Of a DNA stretch of 63,501 nt, positions 8,475 through 19,174 are shown piece after piece. Positions within the stretch are counted from its first letter, which is position 1; each line of letters starts with the position of its first letter. This DNA comes from Paractinoplanes aksuensis. Its GTDB lineage: Bacteria; Actinomycetota; Actinomycetes; Mycobacteriales; Micromonosporaceae. The notes beneath the pieces are model-generated. The model was not told the DNA's origin, did not search any database, and worked only from the letters and a program-made list of their open reading frames with translations. A program made the translations under genes and the position numbers. The DNA lies in the NCBI RefSeq assembly GCF_024137025.1, contig NZ_JAMYJR010000011.1, positions 1 to 63,501 on the forward strand, written 5' to 3'.

Positions 8475-8551
8475 GGCGGACGACCTCCGGGGGAGCTGGG
8501 GCGGGACTTCTGCCAAGCTACGTCACGGGTGCGACGAAATACGATGGGTTC

Positions 8552-8944
8552 ATGGCGCACTGGTACGAGTCGTCGATCGATCGGCAGCTTCGTGAGGCGG
8601 CTGAGCGCGGCGAGTTCGACAATCTGCCCGGGAAGGGCAAACCGCTCCGCGGGCACGGCGGGGAGTACGAGGACGACTGGTGGGTGAAGGACTGGCTGGA
8701 GCGCGAGGGCGCTACCGCCGGGGTCATTCCGCCCACCCTGGCCCTGCGGCGGGAGACCGAGGACCTCGACGACAAGGTCGATCGTCTGCGGTCCGAGCTT
8801 GAGGTGCGCGACTACGTCGCCGCCCTCAACGAGCGCATCGGCAAAGCCAACATCGGTCTGATGGACGGGCCGCCCGTGATCCTCCCGCCCCTCGACGCCG
8901 ACCAGGTGGTCGCCGCCTGGCAGGAACGCCGCCCGGCCTGCTGA
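8552..8944 (+). CDS. DUF1992 protein (DNAJC28-like conserved domain)
   Basis: A 130-residue protein with the DUF1992 signature: WYESSIDRQLREAAERGEFDNLPGKGKPL near the N-terminus, then VIPPTLALRRE and DYVAALNERIGKANI. The domain is shared with the C-terminal part of DNAJC28-type proteins; no J domain is present here, and the function is unknown. A TACGAT hexamer at 8540-8545 lies six bases before the ATG and there is no ribosome site, so the mRNA is probably leaderless. Confidence 0.88.
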   Translation: MAHWYESSIDRQLREAAERGEFDNLPGKGKPLRGHGGEYEDDWWVKDWLEREGATAGVIPPTLALRRETEDLDDKVDRLRSELEVRDYVAALNERIGKANIGLMDGPPVILPPLDADQVVAAWQERRPAC

Positions 8945-9005
8945 GCGGCGAAGCGGTGTGACGGTTGCCACCGGGGGGAGCGGGGCGGATTCCAGGTTGC
9001 TTTCA

Positions 9006-9020
9006 GATAACGGTGTTATC
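9006..9020. promoter_or_regulatory. 15-base palindrome before the penicillin-binding protein gene
   Basis: GATAACGGTGTTATC is a perfect dyad (six-base arms, GGT spacer) lying 12 bases before the preferred ATG at 9033. It would be coding only if the upstream GTG at 8958 were the start; the residues there (ATGGSGADSRLLSDNG) look unlike a protein N-terminus, so the dyad more likely belongs to the promoter and may be an operator. Confidence 0.5.
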
Positions 9021-9032
9021 GACTTGGGGGTG

Positions 9033-11093
9033 ATGGGGAGAGCTGCTCGCTTGGGCGGGCTGTTGGTGCTGGTGGGGGCCCTGGTCGGGTTGTCGGCGAT
9101 TCCGGTCGGGGCGGTGCTGCGGTCCGGTGCGCAGTGGAGCCGGCGGCAGCGGGCCGACCTCCCCGCGCAGCTGTTGGAGCCGCCTGCCGCGCAGCTCACC
9201 CGGGTTTATGCGAACGACGGGCGGACGCTGATCACCACGTTCTACGACGAGGATCGGCATGACGTCACGCTGGGGCAGATCGCGCCGGTGATGCAGCAGG
9301 CCATCGTCGCTGCCGAGGACACTCGGTTTTTCGAGCACGGCGGTGTCGACCTCAAGGGTGTGGCCCGCGCGCTGGCCTCCGACGCGCGCAGCGGGCACGC
9401 GGGGCAGGGCGCCTCGACGATCACCATGCAGCTGGTGCGCAACGTGCTCAAGGAAGACCCGGCCGAGCGGGCCGCCGCGACCGCGGACACCCCGGGGCGC
9501 AAGCTGCGCGAGATCGAGTACGCCGTGGAGCTCGAGCACCGCCTGACCAAGCAGCAGATCCTGCAGAACTACCTGAACATTGTGTACTTCGGCGACGGCG
9601 CCTACGGGGTCGAGGCCGCCGCCCGCCGGATCTTCGGGGTCACCCCGGCCCGGCTCGACCTGGCCCAGGCCGCCCTGATCGCCGGAATCGTCCAGTCGCC
9701 CGACGCCGACAACCCGGTCAGCGGCGACAAGACCGCGGCCGAGGTGCGTCAGGGCTACGTGCTCGACGCGATGCTCAAGGCCGGCACGATCACCCGGGCC
9801 CAGCACGACCGGGCCGCGGCCGAGAAGCTCACGTACTCGGGCGCCACCCAGCCCAACGGTTGTGTCGACGCCTCGGGGCAGGCCGACGCCTGGGGGTTCT
9901 TCTGCGACTATTTCGAGCGCTGGTGGGACGGCCAGGCCCAGTTCGGCGCCACGAAGGCAGCGCGCGAGGATGCGCTGCGCCGGGGCGGCTACAACGTCGT
10001 CACCACGCTCGACCCTGACGTGCAGAAGGTCGCGGCCAAGCAGTCCCGCCGCGTCTACGGGCTCGGCAACAAGAAGACCCTGCCCATCGCCGTCGTGCAG
10101 CCGGGCACCGGCCAGGTGCTGGCGCTCGCCGTCAACCGCGTCTACGGCACGGCTGAGAAGACCGGCGCGGGTGAGAAGGACGGCACGGGTAAGAAGAGCA
10201 CCGTGAATCCCCTGGTCAGCGGGGGTAGCGGGATCAACGGCTATCCGTCCGGCTCGACCTTCAAGATGTTCACCATGCTGGCCGCGCTGGAGGCCGGTAT
10301 GCCGCTGAGCACGGACTACGACGCGCCCGCGAAGCTGGTCACCGAGTGGCCCGACAACGGCCCGGGCAACTGCGACGGCCGGTACTGCCCGGGCAACGAC
10401 AACCCGGCCTGGATGGACGGCCACCGCACGATGTGGGACGCGTTCGGCCGGTCGGTGAACACGTACTTCGTTCACCTCGAGGAGCAGGTCGGCCCGGCCG
10501 CCGTGGTCGCGATGGCGCGGCGGCTCGGCATCAGCTTCAGTTCGCCGTCCGACGCTGAGCTGGCCGCGAGCCCGGACAGTTGGGGCTCGTTCACCCTCGG
10601 CGTGGTCGACACCACCCCGCTCGAGCTGGCCTCGGCCTACGCGACGGTGGCGGCCGACGGCATTTACTGCGCGCCGCTGCCCGTGGCCGAGATCGACGGC
10701 CGTAAGGTCACCGCGAGCTGCCGGCAGGTGCTCGACCCGCGGATTGCGCGGGCCGCCACCGATGCGGCCCGCTGCCCGGTGGGTCAGCAGAGTGCGTACG
10801 GGAAATGCGACGGTGGCACCGCCGAGCAGGTCGCGGGCATGTTCGGCGGGCTCGACGTGGCCGGCAAGACGGGCAGCACCGAGGACAACCGCACCGAGAC
10901 GTTCGTCGGCTTCACGCCCACGATGGCCGCGGCCGGCATCGCCAACGACCCGGTGGACCCGTCCGACGGGGTGGGCCGCGGGGTCGAGTCGCGCGTGGTC
11001 ACCGCCGTCGCGCGAACCCTGCGTGCCGCGGTCGGCAATGCGACGTACGCCGGGTTCACCCCGCCGAGCGCCGCCCAGGCGTACGGCGGCTGA
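9033..11093 (+). CDS. Bifunctional penicillin-binding protein (class A, PonA-like)
   Basis: Builds and crosslinks peptidoglycan outside the membrane. After one N-terminal membrane helix (LGGLLVLVGALVGLSAIPVGAVL) comes a GT51 glycosyltransferase domain with the catalytic glutamate in VAAEDTRFFEHGGVD, the GASTITMQLVRN motif and LEHRLTKQQILQNYLNIVYFG. The transpeptidase domain has STFK (in YPSGSTFKMF), the SVN motif (GRSVNTYFVH) and KTGS (AGKTGSTEDN). About 686 residues; no PASTA domains follow, making it a compact class A enzyme. Start: GTG at 8958 is in frame, but ATG 9033 directly precedes the membrane helix and is preceded by a G-rich stretch and a dyad, so it is preferred. Confidence 0.92.
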   Translation: MGRAARLGGLLVLVGALVGLSAIPVGAVLRSGAQWSRRQRADLPAQLLEPPAAQLTRVYANDGRTLITTFYDEDRHDVTLGQIAPVMQQAIVAAEDTRFFEHGGVDLKGVARALASDARSGHAGQGASTITMQLVRNVLKEDPAERAAATADTPGRKLREIEYAVELEHRLTKQQILQNYLNIVYFGDGAYGVEAAARRIFGVTPARLDLAQAALIAGIVQSPDADNPVSGDKTAAEVRQGYVLDAMLKAGTITRAQHDRAAAEKLTYSGATQPNGCVDASGQADAWGFFCDYFERWWDGQAQFGATKAAREDALRRGGYNVVTTLDPDVQKVAAKQSRRVYGLGNKKTLPIAVVQPGTGQVLALAVNRVYGTAEKTGAGEKDGTGKKSTVNPLVSGGSGINGYPSGSTFKMFTMLAALEAGMPLSTDYDAPAKLVTEWPDNGPGNCDGRYCPGNDNPAWMDGHRTMWDAFGRSVNTYFVHLEEQVGPAAVVAMARRLGISFSSPSDAELAASPDSWGSFTLGVVDTTPLELASAYATVAADGIYCAPLPVAEIDGRKVTASCRQVLDPRIARAATDAARCPVGQQSAYGKCDGGTAEQVAGMFGGLDVAGKTGSTEDNRTETFVGFTPTMAAAGIANDPVDPSDGVGRGVESRVVTAVARTLRAAVGNATYAGFTPPSAAQAYGG

Positions 11094-11142
11094 TTTTGGC
11101 CGGAAGCTCAGCGGGAATGCGTTACCTGCCGAACTGAACCCT

Positions 11143-12414
11143 GTGACCGCCGCCCGCGAGCAGCGACGACTGACCGCCCTGCACGAGTACGAGCTGCTCG
11201 ACATGCCGGCCGGGGACGAGCTGGAAGCCGTGGTGCGGGTGGCCGCCCAGGTGGCCGGCGTGCCGTTCGGAACGCTCAACCTGATCGACGAGAACCGGCA
11301 GTGCCAGCTCACCACCACCGGTTTCGCGGGCAGCGACTCGGCCCGCTCCGACTCGATGTGCGCCGTGCGGTTCGAGACCGGTCAGGTCACGTATCTGCCC
11401 GACGCCAGCCTCGACCTGGCCTACGCGTTCAACCCGTGGGTGACCGGTCTGCTGGGCAAGGTGCGGTTCTATTTCTCGGCGCCGCTGGTCACGCCCCAGG
11501 GCTACGCGCTGGGCTCGCTCTGCGTGTTCGACGAGAAGCGCCATGAGCTCACCGACCAGCAGATCGATCGGCTGCGCGACCTGGCCCAGGTGTTGCTGGG
11601 CCTGTTCGAGTGCCGGCGCCAGGCCCGGCTCAACGCCGAGCTGGCGGCCGAGGTGCGCCAGCAGCACGACGAACTGGAACGGGCGCACGCCGAGCGGGCC
11701 GCCACCATCGTCGAGCTGCGCCGGTCCAACCACGAGCTGGAGCAGTTCGCGGGCGTGGTCAGCCACGACCTGGCCGCCCCGCTGACCGTGGTCCACGGCT
11801 ACCTGGAACTGCTGGAGGAGGGCGTACGGGGAAAGGACGAGCAGTCGGAGCAGTGGATCGGCTCGGCCGTGCGCGCCGTCGGCCGGATGCACCGCCTGAT
11901 CACGTCGTTGCTGAGTTACGCCCGGGCCGGCCACGCGCCGTTGCGGGCCGAGCGCACCGACCTGGGTGAGATCACCGAACAGGCGCTCACCGACCTGCGG
12001 GCCCACCTCGACGGTGCGACCGTGGCCGTCTCCCCGGAGCTGCCCGAGGTCGAGGCCGACCCCACCCTGCTCCGTCAGCTGCTGCAGAACCTGCTGGGCA
12101 ACGCGCTCAAGTACCGCCGGCCCAACCGGCCGTGCCGGGTCGAGGTCAGCGCCACCCCCGACGGCGACCAGTGGCGGGTCGCCGTGGCCGACAACGGGGT
12201 CGGCATCCCCCCGGCCCAGCGCGAGCGCGTCTTCGAGATGTTCGCCCAGGTCGACCCGGCCTCGGGCCAGGGCTACGGGGTGGGCCTGTCGACCTGCGAG
12301 CGGATCGTCGACCGGCACGGCGGGCGGATCGCCGCCACCGAGACGCCGGGCGGCGGCACCACTGTCGTCTTCACCCTGCCGGCGCGGAAGTTGTTGCCGA
12401 GCCGGCCGTCATGA
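11143..12414 (+). CDS. GAF-domain sensor histidine kinase
   Basis: About 423 residues, cytoplasmic. GAF domain at about residues 10-160 (LLDMPAGDELEAVVRVAAQVAGVPFGTLNLIDENRQ ... GYALGSLCVFD), then a coiled-coil linker (AELAAEVRQQHDELERAHAERAATIVELRRSNHELEQFAG), the H box VVSHDLAAPLTVVHGYLELL, and HATPase motifs NLLGNALKY, DNGVGIP and GYGVGLSTCERIV. The DLAAPLT pattern is typical of phytochrome-like or bacteriophytochrome-associated kinases. The GTG start follows the PBP stop by 49 bases. The stop overlaps the next kinase gene (ATGA), so two sensors are made from one message with no response regulator beside them. Confidence 0.88.
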   Translation: MTAAREQRRLTALHEYELLDMPAGDELEAVVRVAAQVAGVPFGTLNLIDENRQCQLTTTGFAGSDSARSDSMCAVRFETGQVTYLPDASLDLAYAFNPWVTGLLGKVRFYFSAPLVTPQGYALGSLCVFDEKRHELTDQQIDRLRDLAQVLLGLFECRRQARLNAELAAEVRQQHDELERAHAERAATIVELRRSNHELEQFAGVVSHDLAAPLTVVHGYLELLEEGVRGKDEQSEQWIGSAVRAVGRMHRLITSLLSYARAGHAPLRAERTDLGEITEQALTDLRAHLDGATVAVSPELPEVEADPTLLRQLLQNLLGNALKYRRPNRPCRVEVSATPDGDQWRVAVADNGVGIPPAQRERVFEMFAQVDPASGQGYGVGLSTCERIVDRHGGRIAATETPGGGTTVVFTLPARKLLPSRPS

Positions 12415-14369
12415 GGACGTTCACGAAGCTCAAGTACCGCGTCGCGGGCGGCTTCACCGTGCTCCTGCTGCTCTTCCTGACCCTGATCGTGGCCCACTTC
12501 GCCGTCACCGAGCGCCAGCGGGTCCGGCAGGAGGGCGTCACCCAGCGCATCGACGTCGCCCGGGACACCAACCGGGCCGTGCTGCAGTACATGACCGACG
12601 CCGAGACCGGCATCCGCGGCTTCCAGCTGACCGGCGGGACCACGTTTCTCGAGCCATATATCAGCGGCCGGGCCGGCGCGTTCAGCGCGCTGCAACGGCT
12701 GGACGAGGATCCGCTCGACGAGGAGACGGCCCGGCTGGTGCAGCTGGAACGACTGGCCGCCGAGGACTGGCTCTACGGCTACGCGATCCCGATCGTCAAC
12801 GCCGGGGTGGCCGACGCCGACGACGCCCGGGCGGCCCGCGGCAAGGACCTGTTCGACCGGCTGCGTACGGCTAATGCCGACGTCTTCGCCGCGGTCGAGA
12901 GCTACGAGCAGAGCGCCGGCGCCGACGCCCGCGGCAGCTCCCAGCTGGCCGCCCTGTTCTTCGCCGGCCTGGCCACCCTGGTCGTGCTGGCCGGTCTCGG
13001 CTTGGCCATGCTGCACCAGCGGCACCTGCTCGTGCCGCTCGAACACATCCGGCTCACGCTGCGCCGGCTGGTCGAGGGCGACCTGTCGGCCCGGGTAGTC
13101 CCGTCCGGCCCGGGTGAGCTGCGCGCGGTGGCCGGCACGGTCAACGAGCTGGCGGCCGGGACCGAGCGGCTGATCGGCGCCGACCGGGCCCGGGCCGCCC
13201 GCAGCGAACTGCGCCAGGCCGTCACCCACGAACTGCAGGAACCGGGGGAGGCGGCCGACACCGGGCGGCGGATCGCCGAGCTGATCGGCACCACGCTGGC
13301 CGCCGCGACCGTGCACAGCCGGATCACCATCCAGGCCGGCCTGCCGGTCGTGGTGGACTGGCCGGCCGGGGCGGCGCCGCTCGACGAATCGGTGATCGAG
13401 CAGGCCCGGTCGTGCGCGCCCGGCGGCTCGCTACGCCCGGCCGGACTGCCGGGTGGGATCGTCGTCCCGCTCAGCGGGGACGCGGGCTGCCCGCCCGGCC
13501 TGATCTGCGTGGTGCGGCCCGACCGTCCGGAGTGGCGCGAGGAGGACCGTCGTCTGCTCATCGGGCTGGCCCGCGAGATCGACCACGCGGCCCACCAGGA
13601 AAGACTGCGGCTGCGGCAGGCGCGGCTGATCAACGAGCTGCGGGTGCTCGACGAGCAGAAGAACGTGTTCGTCGCGACCGTCACGCACGAGCTGCGCACG
13701 CCGCTGACCAGCATCCTCGGCTACAGCGAGATGCTGGCCGAGGACGAGGAGCACCGCCAGGGCCTGTCCCCGGCCCAGGCCCGGGGCGTGGGGGCGATCC
13801 TGCGCAACGCGCACCGGCTCGAGGCCACCGTGGCCGACCTGCTGCTGCTCGACCGGTCGGTCGAACGCGGCGGGGCGTCGGTGCCGGTCGACCTGGCCCG
13901 GCTGGTCCGCGAGGTGCACGCCACGCTGGGCGTGGCGGCGCGAGCCAAGGGGCTGGACTGCACGCTGGCCACCGAGCCGGCCTGGGTCCGGGGCGACGCC
14001 GTCCAGCTGGAACGGGCCGTGCGCAATCTGCTCGACAACGCGGTCAAGTTCACCGCGCCCGGTGGGCATCTGGACTGCCGCCTCGACTGCACCGACGAAC
14101 GGGCCGTGGTCACGGTCACCGACACCGGCATCGGCATTCCGGCCGACGACGTGCCCGGGTTGTTCACGCCCTTCCACCGGGCGGCCAACGCGATGGATCA
14201 GGCCGTGCAGGGCAACGGGCTGGGCCTGGCCATCGTCCGCAACATCGTCAGCGACCACGGCGGCACGGTCACCGCGCTGTCCGAATTGGGCCGGGGCAGC
14301 ACGTTCACGATGTCGCTGCCGCTCATTCTGAACCGTCTCGCAGAGCCGTCCAGATCCGGTCGCGGGTGA
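12411..14369 (+). CDS. CHASE3-HAMP-GAF-like histidine kinase
   Basis: A 652-residue membrane kinase. An N-terminal helix ([22 protein letters not shown]) and a second ([22 protein letters not shown]) flank an extracytoplasmic CHASE3-like helical domain ([23 protein letters not shown] is the classic signature). A HAMP segment ([20 protein letters not shown]) and a GAF-like region (about 290-400) follow, then the H box [19 protein letters not shown] and intact HATPase boxes ([31 protein letters not shown]). The ATGA overlap with the preceding GAF kinase implies co-translation and possibly partnership. The 3' end overlaps the molybdenum hydroxylase gene on the other strand by 47 bases. Confidence 0.92.
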   Translation: MRTFTKLKYRVAGGFTVLLLLFLTLIVAHFAVTERQRVRQEGVTQRIDVARDTNRAVLQYMTDAETGIRGFQLTGGTTFLEPYISGRAGAFSALQRLDEDPLDEETARLVQLERLAAEDWLYGYAIPIVNAGVADADDARAARGKDLFDRLRTANADVFAAVESYEQSAGADARGSSQLAALFFAGLATLVVLAGLGLAMLHQRHLLVPLEHIRLTLRRLVEGDLSARVVPSGPGELRAVAGTVNELAAGTERLIGADRARAARSELRQAVTHELQEPGEAADTGRRIAELIGTTLAAATVHSRITIQAGLPVVVDWPAGAAPLDESVIEQARSCAPGGSLRPAGLPGGIVVPLSGDAGCPPGLICVVRPDRPEWREEDRRLLIGLAREIDHAAHQERLRLRQARLINELRVLDEQKNVFVATVTHELRTPLTSILGYSEMLAEDEEHRQGLSPAQARGVGAILRNAHRLEATVADLLLLDRSVERGGASVPVDLARLVREVHATLGVAARAKGLDCTLATEPAWVRGDAVQLERAVRNLLDNAVKFTAPGGHLDCRLDCTDERAVVTVTDTGIGIPADDVPGLFTPFHRAANAMDQAVQGNGLGLAIVRNIVSDHGGTVTALSELGRGSTFTMSLPLILNRLAEPSRSGRG

Positions 14370-16896
14370 ACGGCAGATCGGTCAGGCGGACGCCGGTCGC
14401 GTCACGCACCGCGTTGGCCAGGGCCGGCGCCACCGGGTTGAACGGGCTCTCGCTCATCGATTTGGCGCCCAGCGGCCCGATCGCGTCGGTGGTCTCGGCG
14501 AACAACACCTCGGTCAAAGGCACATCGGCGTACGTCGGCAGGTGGTACTGCCGCAGGCCGGTCGTCGTGACCCGCCCGTCGGCGCCGATGTCGACGTGTT
14601 CGGCCAGAGTCGCGCCCAGCGCCTGAGCCACCCCGCCCTCGATCTGCCCCCGGCACTGCAACGGGTTCATCACCGTGCCCGCGTCGGCGCTGTGCACGCT
14701 GCGCAGGATCCGCAGCTCACCGGTGTCGGGGTCGACCGCGACCCGGAACCAGTGCGCGTTGAACGCCACCGACCGCGGGCTGCCGGCCCAGTGCCCGTGC
14801 GCGCTCAACGGTTCCCCGGCGCGGGCGGCGCCCGACCCGATCATCGTGTGCAGGGCGCGCGCGGCGTCCAGCACCGCCCGGCCCGCCACGACCACGCCGG
14901 TCGACGCGAACGCGCCCGTGTCGTGCCGCACGACGTCGGTGTCGGACTGCCGTACGGTGATCCGGTCGGGCGTTGTGCCCAGCGCGTCCGCGGCGATCTG
15001 GGCGTGCACGGTCGTGCTGCCGTTGCCGAACTCGGCCGTGCCGACCGCGATCTCGAACCGCCCGTCGGGCAACAGCGTCGCCGTCGCGTCGGCGTGGTGC
15101 CCGCCCGGCGGCCCGGCCGCGATCATCGTGATCGCCATGCCCTCGCCCACCCGCCATCCCGCCGGCGCTTCCTCGGCGGGCTCCTTGGCGGCCGTACGCA
15201 AATGATCGAGGCACTGATCCAGGCCGTAGGAGGCGATGCTCAGGTCGTCGACGTGGTCGCCCGGCGCGGTCAGATCGTCCCCCGGGCGTACGGCATTGAG
15301 AGAACGCAGCTCGACCGGGTCGACGCCGAGCCGGCGGGCCAGCTCGTCCAGCGCCGACTCGACCGCGAACGACACCTGCCCCAGCCCGTAGCCGCGGAAC
15401 GCCCCCGACGGCACGGTGTTCGTGTAGACGCACCACGCGTCGGTCCGCATGTTCGCGCAGCGGTACAGCGCCACCGACTCGTGGCACGAGTGATACATGA
15501 CCGCGGGCCCGTGATTCCCGTACGCCCCGGTGTCCGACACGACCCGCAACGCGAGCGCGGTCAGCGTCCCGTCGGCCCGCGCCCCCACCTTGACGGTGAC
15601 GGTGAACGGGTGCCGGGCGGTGGCCGACGTGAACTGCTCGGCCCGCGTGTACTCGTGCTTGACCGGCCGCCCGAGCCGCAGCACGGCCAGCGCCACCAGA
15701 TCCTCGACCAGCATCTCCTGCTTGCCGCCGAAGCCCCCGCCGACCCGCGCGGCGATCACCCGCACCTTGTCTTCCGGGAGGTCGAACAGGACGGCCAGCG
15801 CGCGCCGGGTCAGGAACGGGGTCTGCGTGCTGGTGCGGACGACCAGGCGGCCGTCGTCGTCGAGCCAGCCCACCGCGCCGTGCGTCTCGAGGCTGGCGTG
15901 CTGCACCCGCGGCGTCCGGAACGTCTCTTCGTACACCTTGTCGGCCTGGGCGAATCCGGCCTCGACGTCCCCGAGTTCGGCGTGCCGTTCCGCGACGATG
16001 TTGCCGGGCGAGAGTTGGTGCAGCTGGGGCGCGCCCTCGGCCATCGCCTCGGCCGGGGAGAGGACGGCCGGCAGCACCTCGTATTCGACGGCGAGCGCGC
16101 GGCAGCCCTCCTCGGCCGCGGCCTCGCTGGTGGCGATCACCGCGGCGACCCGCTGCCCGGCGAAGCGGACGACGTCGTCGAGCACCCGGGTGTCGGCCGG
16201 GTCCTCGGTCGCGTGCTCGTGCCGGGCGGTCGAGAACAACGTGGTGGGCGCGTCGGCGTGGGTCAGCACCAGCTCGACGCCGGGCACGGCCAGCGCGGCC
16301 TCGGTGCGGACGGCGGTGATGCGCGCGTGGGCGTGCGGCGAGCGCAGCACCTTGAGGTGCAGCACGCCCGGGACGTCCAGGTCGAACGTGTAGCGGGCCC
16401 GGCCGGTGACCACGTCGGGGCCGGCCGGGGCGCCCAGGCTCGCGCCGACCGCGGCGCCGGGGGCGGGCTCGGTCACGGTGACCCGGCCCGCCAGGGCGTC
16501 GGCGACCGCGCGGTAGCCGGTGCACCGGCACAGGTTGCCCTTCAGGGACCGGGGGAGGTCACCGCGCTGGTCGTCGGTGAGCGCGGCCGTTGTCATGATC
16601 ATTCCGGCCGTACAGAAACCGCATTGGAAGCCCTGGGCGTCGAGGAACGCCTGTTGGACCGGGTGCAGGTCGTCGCCGGCCAGGCCCTCGATGGTGGTGA
16701 TGCTGCGGGCGGCCGCGCGGAAGGCGGGGTAGACGCAAGAATGCACCGGGACGCCGTCGACGTGCACGGTGCAGGCGCCGCAGTCGCCGGTGTCGCAGCC
16801 CTTCTTGACCCCGAAGCAGCCCTCTTCGCGCAGGTAGGTGCGCAGACATTGGCCGGGCCGGGGTGCGCGGTCGTGCCGGGCGCCGTTGATGATCAT
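14323..16896 (-). CDS. Xanthine dehydrogenase-family fused FeS and molybdenum subunit
   Basis: An 857-residue fusion. Residues 1-150 form the 2Fe-2S small subunit: plant-type cluster [16 protein letters not shown] plus a further cysteine at HSC, then the second cluster CGFC ... CRCTGY. The remainder is the Mo-cofactor subunit, with [28 protein letters not shown], the glycine-rich [10 protein letters not shown], the FRGYGLGQ loop and the C-terminal [23 protein letters not shown] region carrying the conserved active-site glutamate. In most relatives the two subunits are separate genes. The ATG overlaps the stop of the FAD subunit (ATGA). Substrate cannot be told from sequence: xanthine, nicotinate-type heterocycles and aldehydes are all possible. 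Confidence 0.9.
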   Translation of the reverse strand: MIINGARHDRAPRPGQCLRTYLREEGCFGVKKGCDTGDCGACTVHVDGVPVHSCVYPAFRAAARSITTIEGLAGDDLHPVQQAFLDAQGFQCGFCTAGMIMTTAALTDDQRGDLPRSLKGNLCRCTGYRAVADALAGRVTVTEPAPGAAVGASLGAPAGPDVVTGRARYTFDLDVPGVLHLKVLRSPHAHARITAVRTEAALAVPGVELVLTHADAPTTLFSTARHEHATEDPADTRVLDDVVRFAGQRVAAVIATSEAAAEEGCRALAVEYEVLPAVLSPAEAMAEGAPQLHQLSPGNIVAERHAELGDVEAGFAQADKVYEETFRTPRVQHASLETHGAVGWLDDDGRLVVRTSTQTPFLTRRALAVLFDLPEDKVRVIAARVGGGFGGKQEMLVEDLVALAVLRLGRPVKHEYTRAEQFTSATARHPFTVTVKVGARADGTLTALALRVVSDTGAYGNHGPAVMYHSCHESVALYRCANMRTDAWCVYTNTVPSGAFRGYGLGQVSFAVESALDELARRLGVDPVELRSLNAVRPGDDLTAPGDHVDDLSIASYGLDQCLDHLRTAAKEPAEEAPAGWRVGEGMAITMIAAGPPGGHHADATATLLPDGRFEIAVGTAEFGNGSTTVHAQIAADALGTTPDRITVRQSDTDVVRHDTGAFASTGVVVAGRAVLDAARALHTMIGSGAARAGEPLSAHGHWAGSPRSVAFNAHWFRVAVDPDTGELRILRSVHSADAGTVMNPLQCRGQIEGGVAQALGATLAEHVDIGADGRVTTTGLRQYHLPTYADVPLTEVLFAETTDAIGPLGAKSMSESPFNPVAPALANAVRDATGVRLTDLPFTRDRIWTALRDGSE

Positions 16897-17675
16897 GAGG
16901 TCAGCTCCGTCCGCACCTGCTCCGCGTAGAGCCGGGTCAGGTGCCGCCGCCAGGCCGGGAGCCCGTGCACGTCGTCGACGTAGGCGTCGTCCGGGATCCG
17001 CTCGGCCAGCGCCACCGAGACCAGCTCGGCCCCCGGCCACTCGGGGAAGACCAGCACGTACGGGCGCTTCGTGGCCGCGGTGACGGTGATCATCAGGCCG
17101 CCCTCGGCCGTCACCCGCCCGATCACCAGCACGCCCGAGCGGCCGTGGGCGTGCAAAGAGCCTTGCCGGTACGCCGTGCGGGAGCGCAACGACTCGGCCG
17201 GGAGCGCCATCGACCGCAGCAGCTCGCCCTCGCGCAGCACGGTCGTGCCCTCGCCGGTCACGAACTCGGCCACCGGCACTGTGCGTTCGCCCTCGGGCCC
17301 CTGCAGCAGCACCGTGCCGTCGAGCGCGGCCCCCAGCGCGATCATCGGCCCGGCCGGCAGCGCCGCGCACAGGTTGCCGCCCACGGTGGCCACGTTCCAG
17401 ATCTTGAAGGAGGCCAGAAAGGCGTGGCAGCACCGCTCGGCGATGTCGTAGCCGCCGGCCGCCAGCTCGGCGATCGTGCAGGTGGCGGCGACCTCGAGAC
17501 CGTCCTCGCTCAGCGTCAGGGCGGGCCAGCCGGACGCGGTCAGGTCGAGCAGCCGGGTCACATGCGGGCGGGGCTCGCCGAAGAGGGCCGTGCCGCCGCC
17601 GAGCCACGCGTCGCCCGGCCGCCACTGGCCCACCTGAGCTGGGCTGATCACTTCGGCCACGGTGTTCAGGTCCAC
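16893..17675 (-). CDS. FAD-binding subunit of the xanthine dehydrogenase-family enzyme
   Basis: A 260-residue CoxM/XdhB-type FAD subunit: GGGTALFG and the [17 protein letters not shown] motif (flavin pyrophosphate binding) are clear, with a C-terminal CO_deh_flav_C-like part ([25 protein letters not shown]). It transfers electrons from the FeS clusters of its partner to the final acceptor. It is coupled to the fused FeS-Mo gene by a four-base overlap. The upstream membrane-protein gene ends only 29 bases before, so all three may share a transcript. No maturation factor (XdhC/CoxF-like) is present in the window. Confidence 0.93.
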   Translation of the reverse strand: MDLNTVAEVISPAQVGQWRPGDAWLGGGTALFGEPRPHVTRLLDLTASGWPALTLSEDGLEVAATCTIAELAAGGYDIAERCCHAFLASFKIWNVATVGGNLCAALPAGPMIALGAALDGTVLLQGPEGERTVPVAEFVTGEGTTVLREGELLRSMALPAESLRSRTAYRQGSLHAHGRSGVLVIGRVTAEGGLMITVTAATKRPYVLVFPEWPGAELVSVALAERIPDDAYVDDVHGLPAWRRHLTRLYAEQVRTELTS

Positions 17676-17704
17676 GGTCGTACGCTACGCGCGTCCTGTT
17701 TCGG

Positions 17705-19135
17705 TTACCTGACGATCAATGTCGTTGCTGCGACAGTTGCCGCCCACAGCACGAACAGCGCGGCCGGTCGCCGGGGCGCGTCGATCCAGGGCGGGGGCGG
17801 CAGCGGGCTGATCTCCAGGGCCCGGATGCGGGTGTCGCGCAGGGCGGCCACCAGCTGGTCGGCCGTGCGCTGGTGGGAACGCGACGGCCACGGCGCCGGC
17901 ACCGGCACGGTCAGCACGGCCTCGCCCGCGGTCAGCACCACGGTGCCCTCGTCGTCGTGGACGATCGCGCTGTCGGTGGCCCACGGCTGGCGGGTGCGTT
18001 CGCGGAAGCCGACCGAGGCCACCCCGCCCACGTGCCAGCGCAGCCGGGGGCGCAGCTGGGTCCGCCAGGCGTACTCGAAACCGGCCGCGCCGGCCACGGC
18101 GGCGACCACGATGACCGCCGTCCGGGGCAGCCCGGCCAACCGGACCACCTCGGCCAGGGCCAGGGCCGCGCCCAGCCCGATGGCGGTCGTGGCCGTCCAC
18201 GCCCGGCGCGGGGAGATGCGGTGCTCGCGAGGCTGGAAGGCGTTGGCGTCGCGGTCGGCCGGGCGCAGCGAGTCCGGGTCGACCAGCTGCTCCTCGTCGT
18301 CCTCGATCTCGCGGGGCAGCCCCTCGACCACGTCGTACGGCACCTCGATGACCGGGCCGACCGGGCCCACGGGCACGTGCAGCCGCTCGCCGACCTCGAG
18401 CACGCACCACGCGCCCGGACGCGGGTCGCCGTAGAGCACCGCGGCCTCGGTGTGGATGTCGTCCTCGTCGTGCACCGGTTCCGGCTCGGCCACGTCGAAG
18501 GCGAACTCGCGGGCCGTGCGGCCGTCCGCCGACGGGATCAGCACGTGCACGTAGCCCTCCTGCTCGACGGCCCGCACCGAATGCACCGGCTGGGGCTCGT
18601 TGAACAGGCGGCGCAGCGTGGCCTGGGCCCGGACGGCCCGGGTCAGCAGCGCGCAGCCCAGCCCGAAGGCGGCGATCGTGACGGCCAGCCAGGGCACGGC
18701 GGCGTCGTCGACCGCGACCCAGGCCACCCCGGCCGCGGACAGCACCAGCAGCGCGAAGCCGCCGGCCTCGGCCGGGGCGGCGACGTGGGGCAACGCGTAC
18801 GGGGGCGGCGGGCGCCGGTGCGGGACGGGCAGCGGAGCCGGGGGAGTGTCGAGCCGGGCCACCAGCACGGCCACCGCCGCATAGGCCCAGACGGCGAGAA
18901 CCGTGGGGAAACCGGTGGCGAGCGGGGTCCAGAGCACCGCGCCCAGGACGGCGGCCCAGGCCGTCGCGCCCCGCTGGGCGTACACCGTGAGGGCCGGGGT
19001 GAGCAGGACGCCCAGCCCGACCCAGCGCGCGGCCGGGGCCGGGTCGGACGGGCCGCCGAACAGCCCGAAGACCAGCAGAAAGGTCACCAGGCCGGCGGCC
19101 GGCACCGTCGATTCCACGCGTAACAGGGGACGCAT
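17705..19135 (-). CDS. Multi-pass membrane protein of unknown function
   Basis: 476 residues. Four hydrophobic helices lie in the first 180 residues ([56 protein letters not shown], then [19 protein letters not shown] with [16 protein letters not shown]). A soluble segment rich in acidic residues follows (about 200-320; [23 protein letters not shown]), then two more helices ([34 protein letters not shown]), a soluble beta-rich part and a last C-terminal helix. I do not recognise the family. It lies between the lectin/beta-helix gene and the hydroxylase genes, all on one strand with short gaps. Confidence 0.75.
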   Translation of the reverse strand: MRPLLRVESTVPAAGLVTFLLVFGLFGGPSDPAPAARWVGLGVLLTPALTVYAQRGATAWAAVLGAVLWTPLATGFPTVLAVWAYAAVAVLVARLDTPPAPLPVPHRRPPPPYALPHVAAPAEAGGFALLVLSAAGVAWVAVDDAAVPWLAVTIAAFGLGCALLTRAVRAQATLRRLFNEPQPVHSVRAVEQEGYVHVLIPSADGRTAREFAFDVAEPEPVHDEDDIHTEAAVLYGDPRPGAWCVLEVGERLHVPVGPVGPVIEVPYDVVEGLPREIEDDEEQLVDPDSLRPADRDANAFQPREHRISPRRAWTATTAIGLGAALALAEVVRLAGLPRTAVIVVAAVAGAAGFEYAWRTQLRPRLRWHVGGVASVGFRERTRQPWATDSAIVHDDEGTVVLTAGEAVLTVPVPAPWPSRSHQRTADQLVAALRDTRIRALEISPLPPPPWIDAPRRPAALFVLWAATVAATTLIVR

Positions 19136-19174
19136 GACTTCATGGTCATCGACGGTGCCGGGCCGTGGGGCGGG

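Noticed and set aside
9003..11318. 771-codon minus-strand frame antisense to the penicillin-binding protein
   Set aside because: All PBP catalytic motifs are on the plus strand; the antisense product has no domain character.
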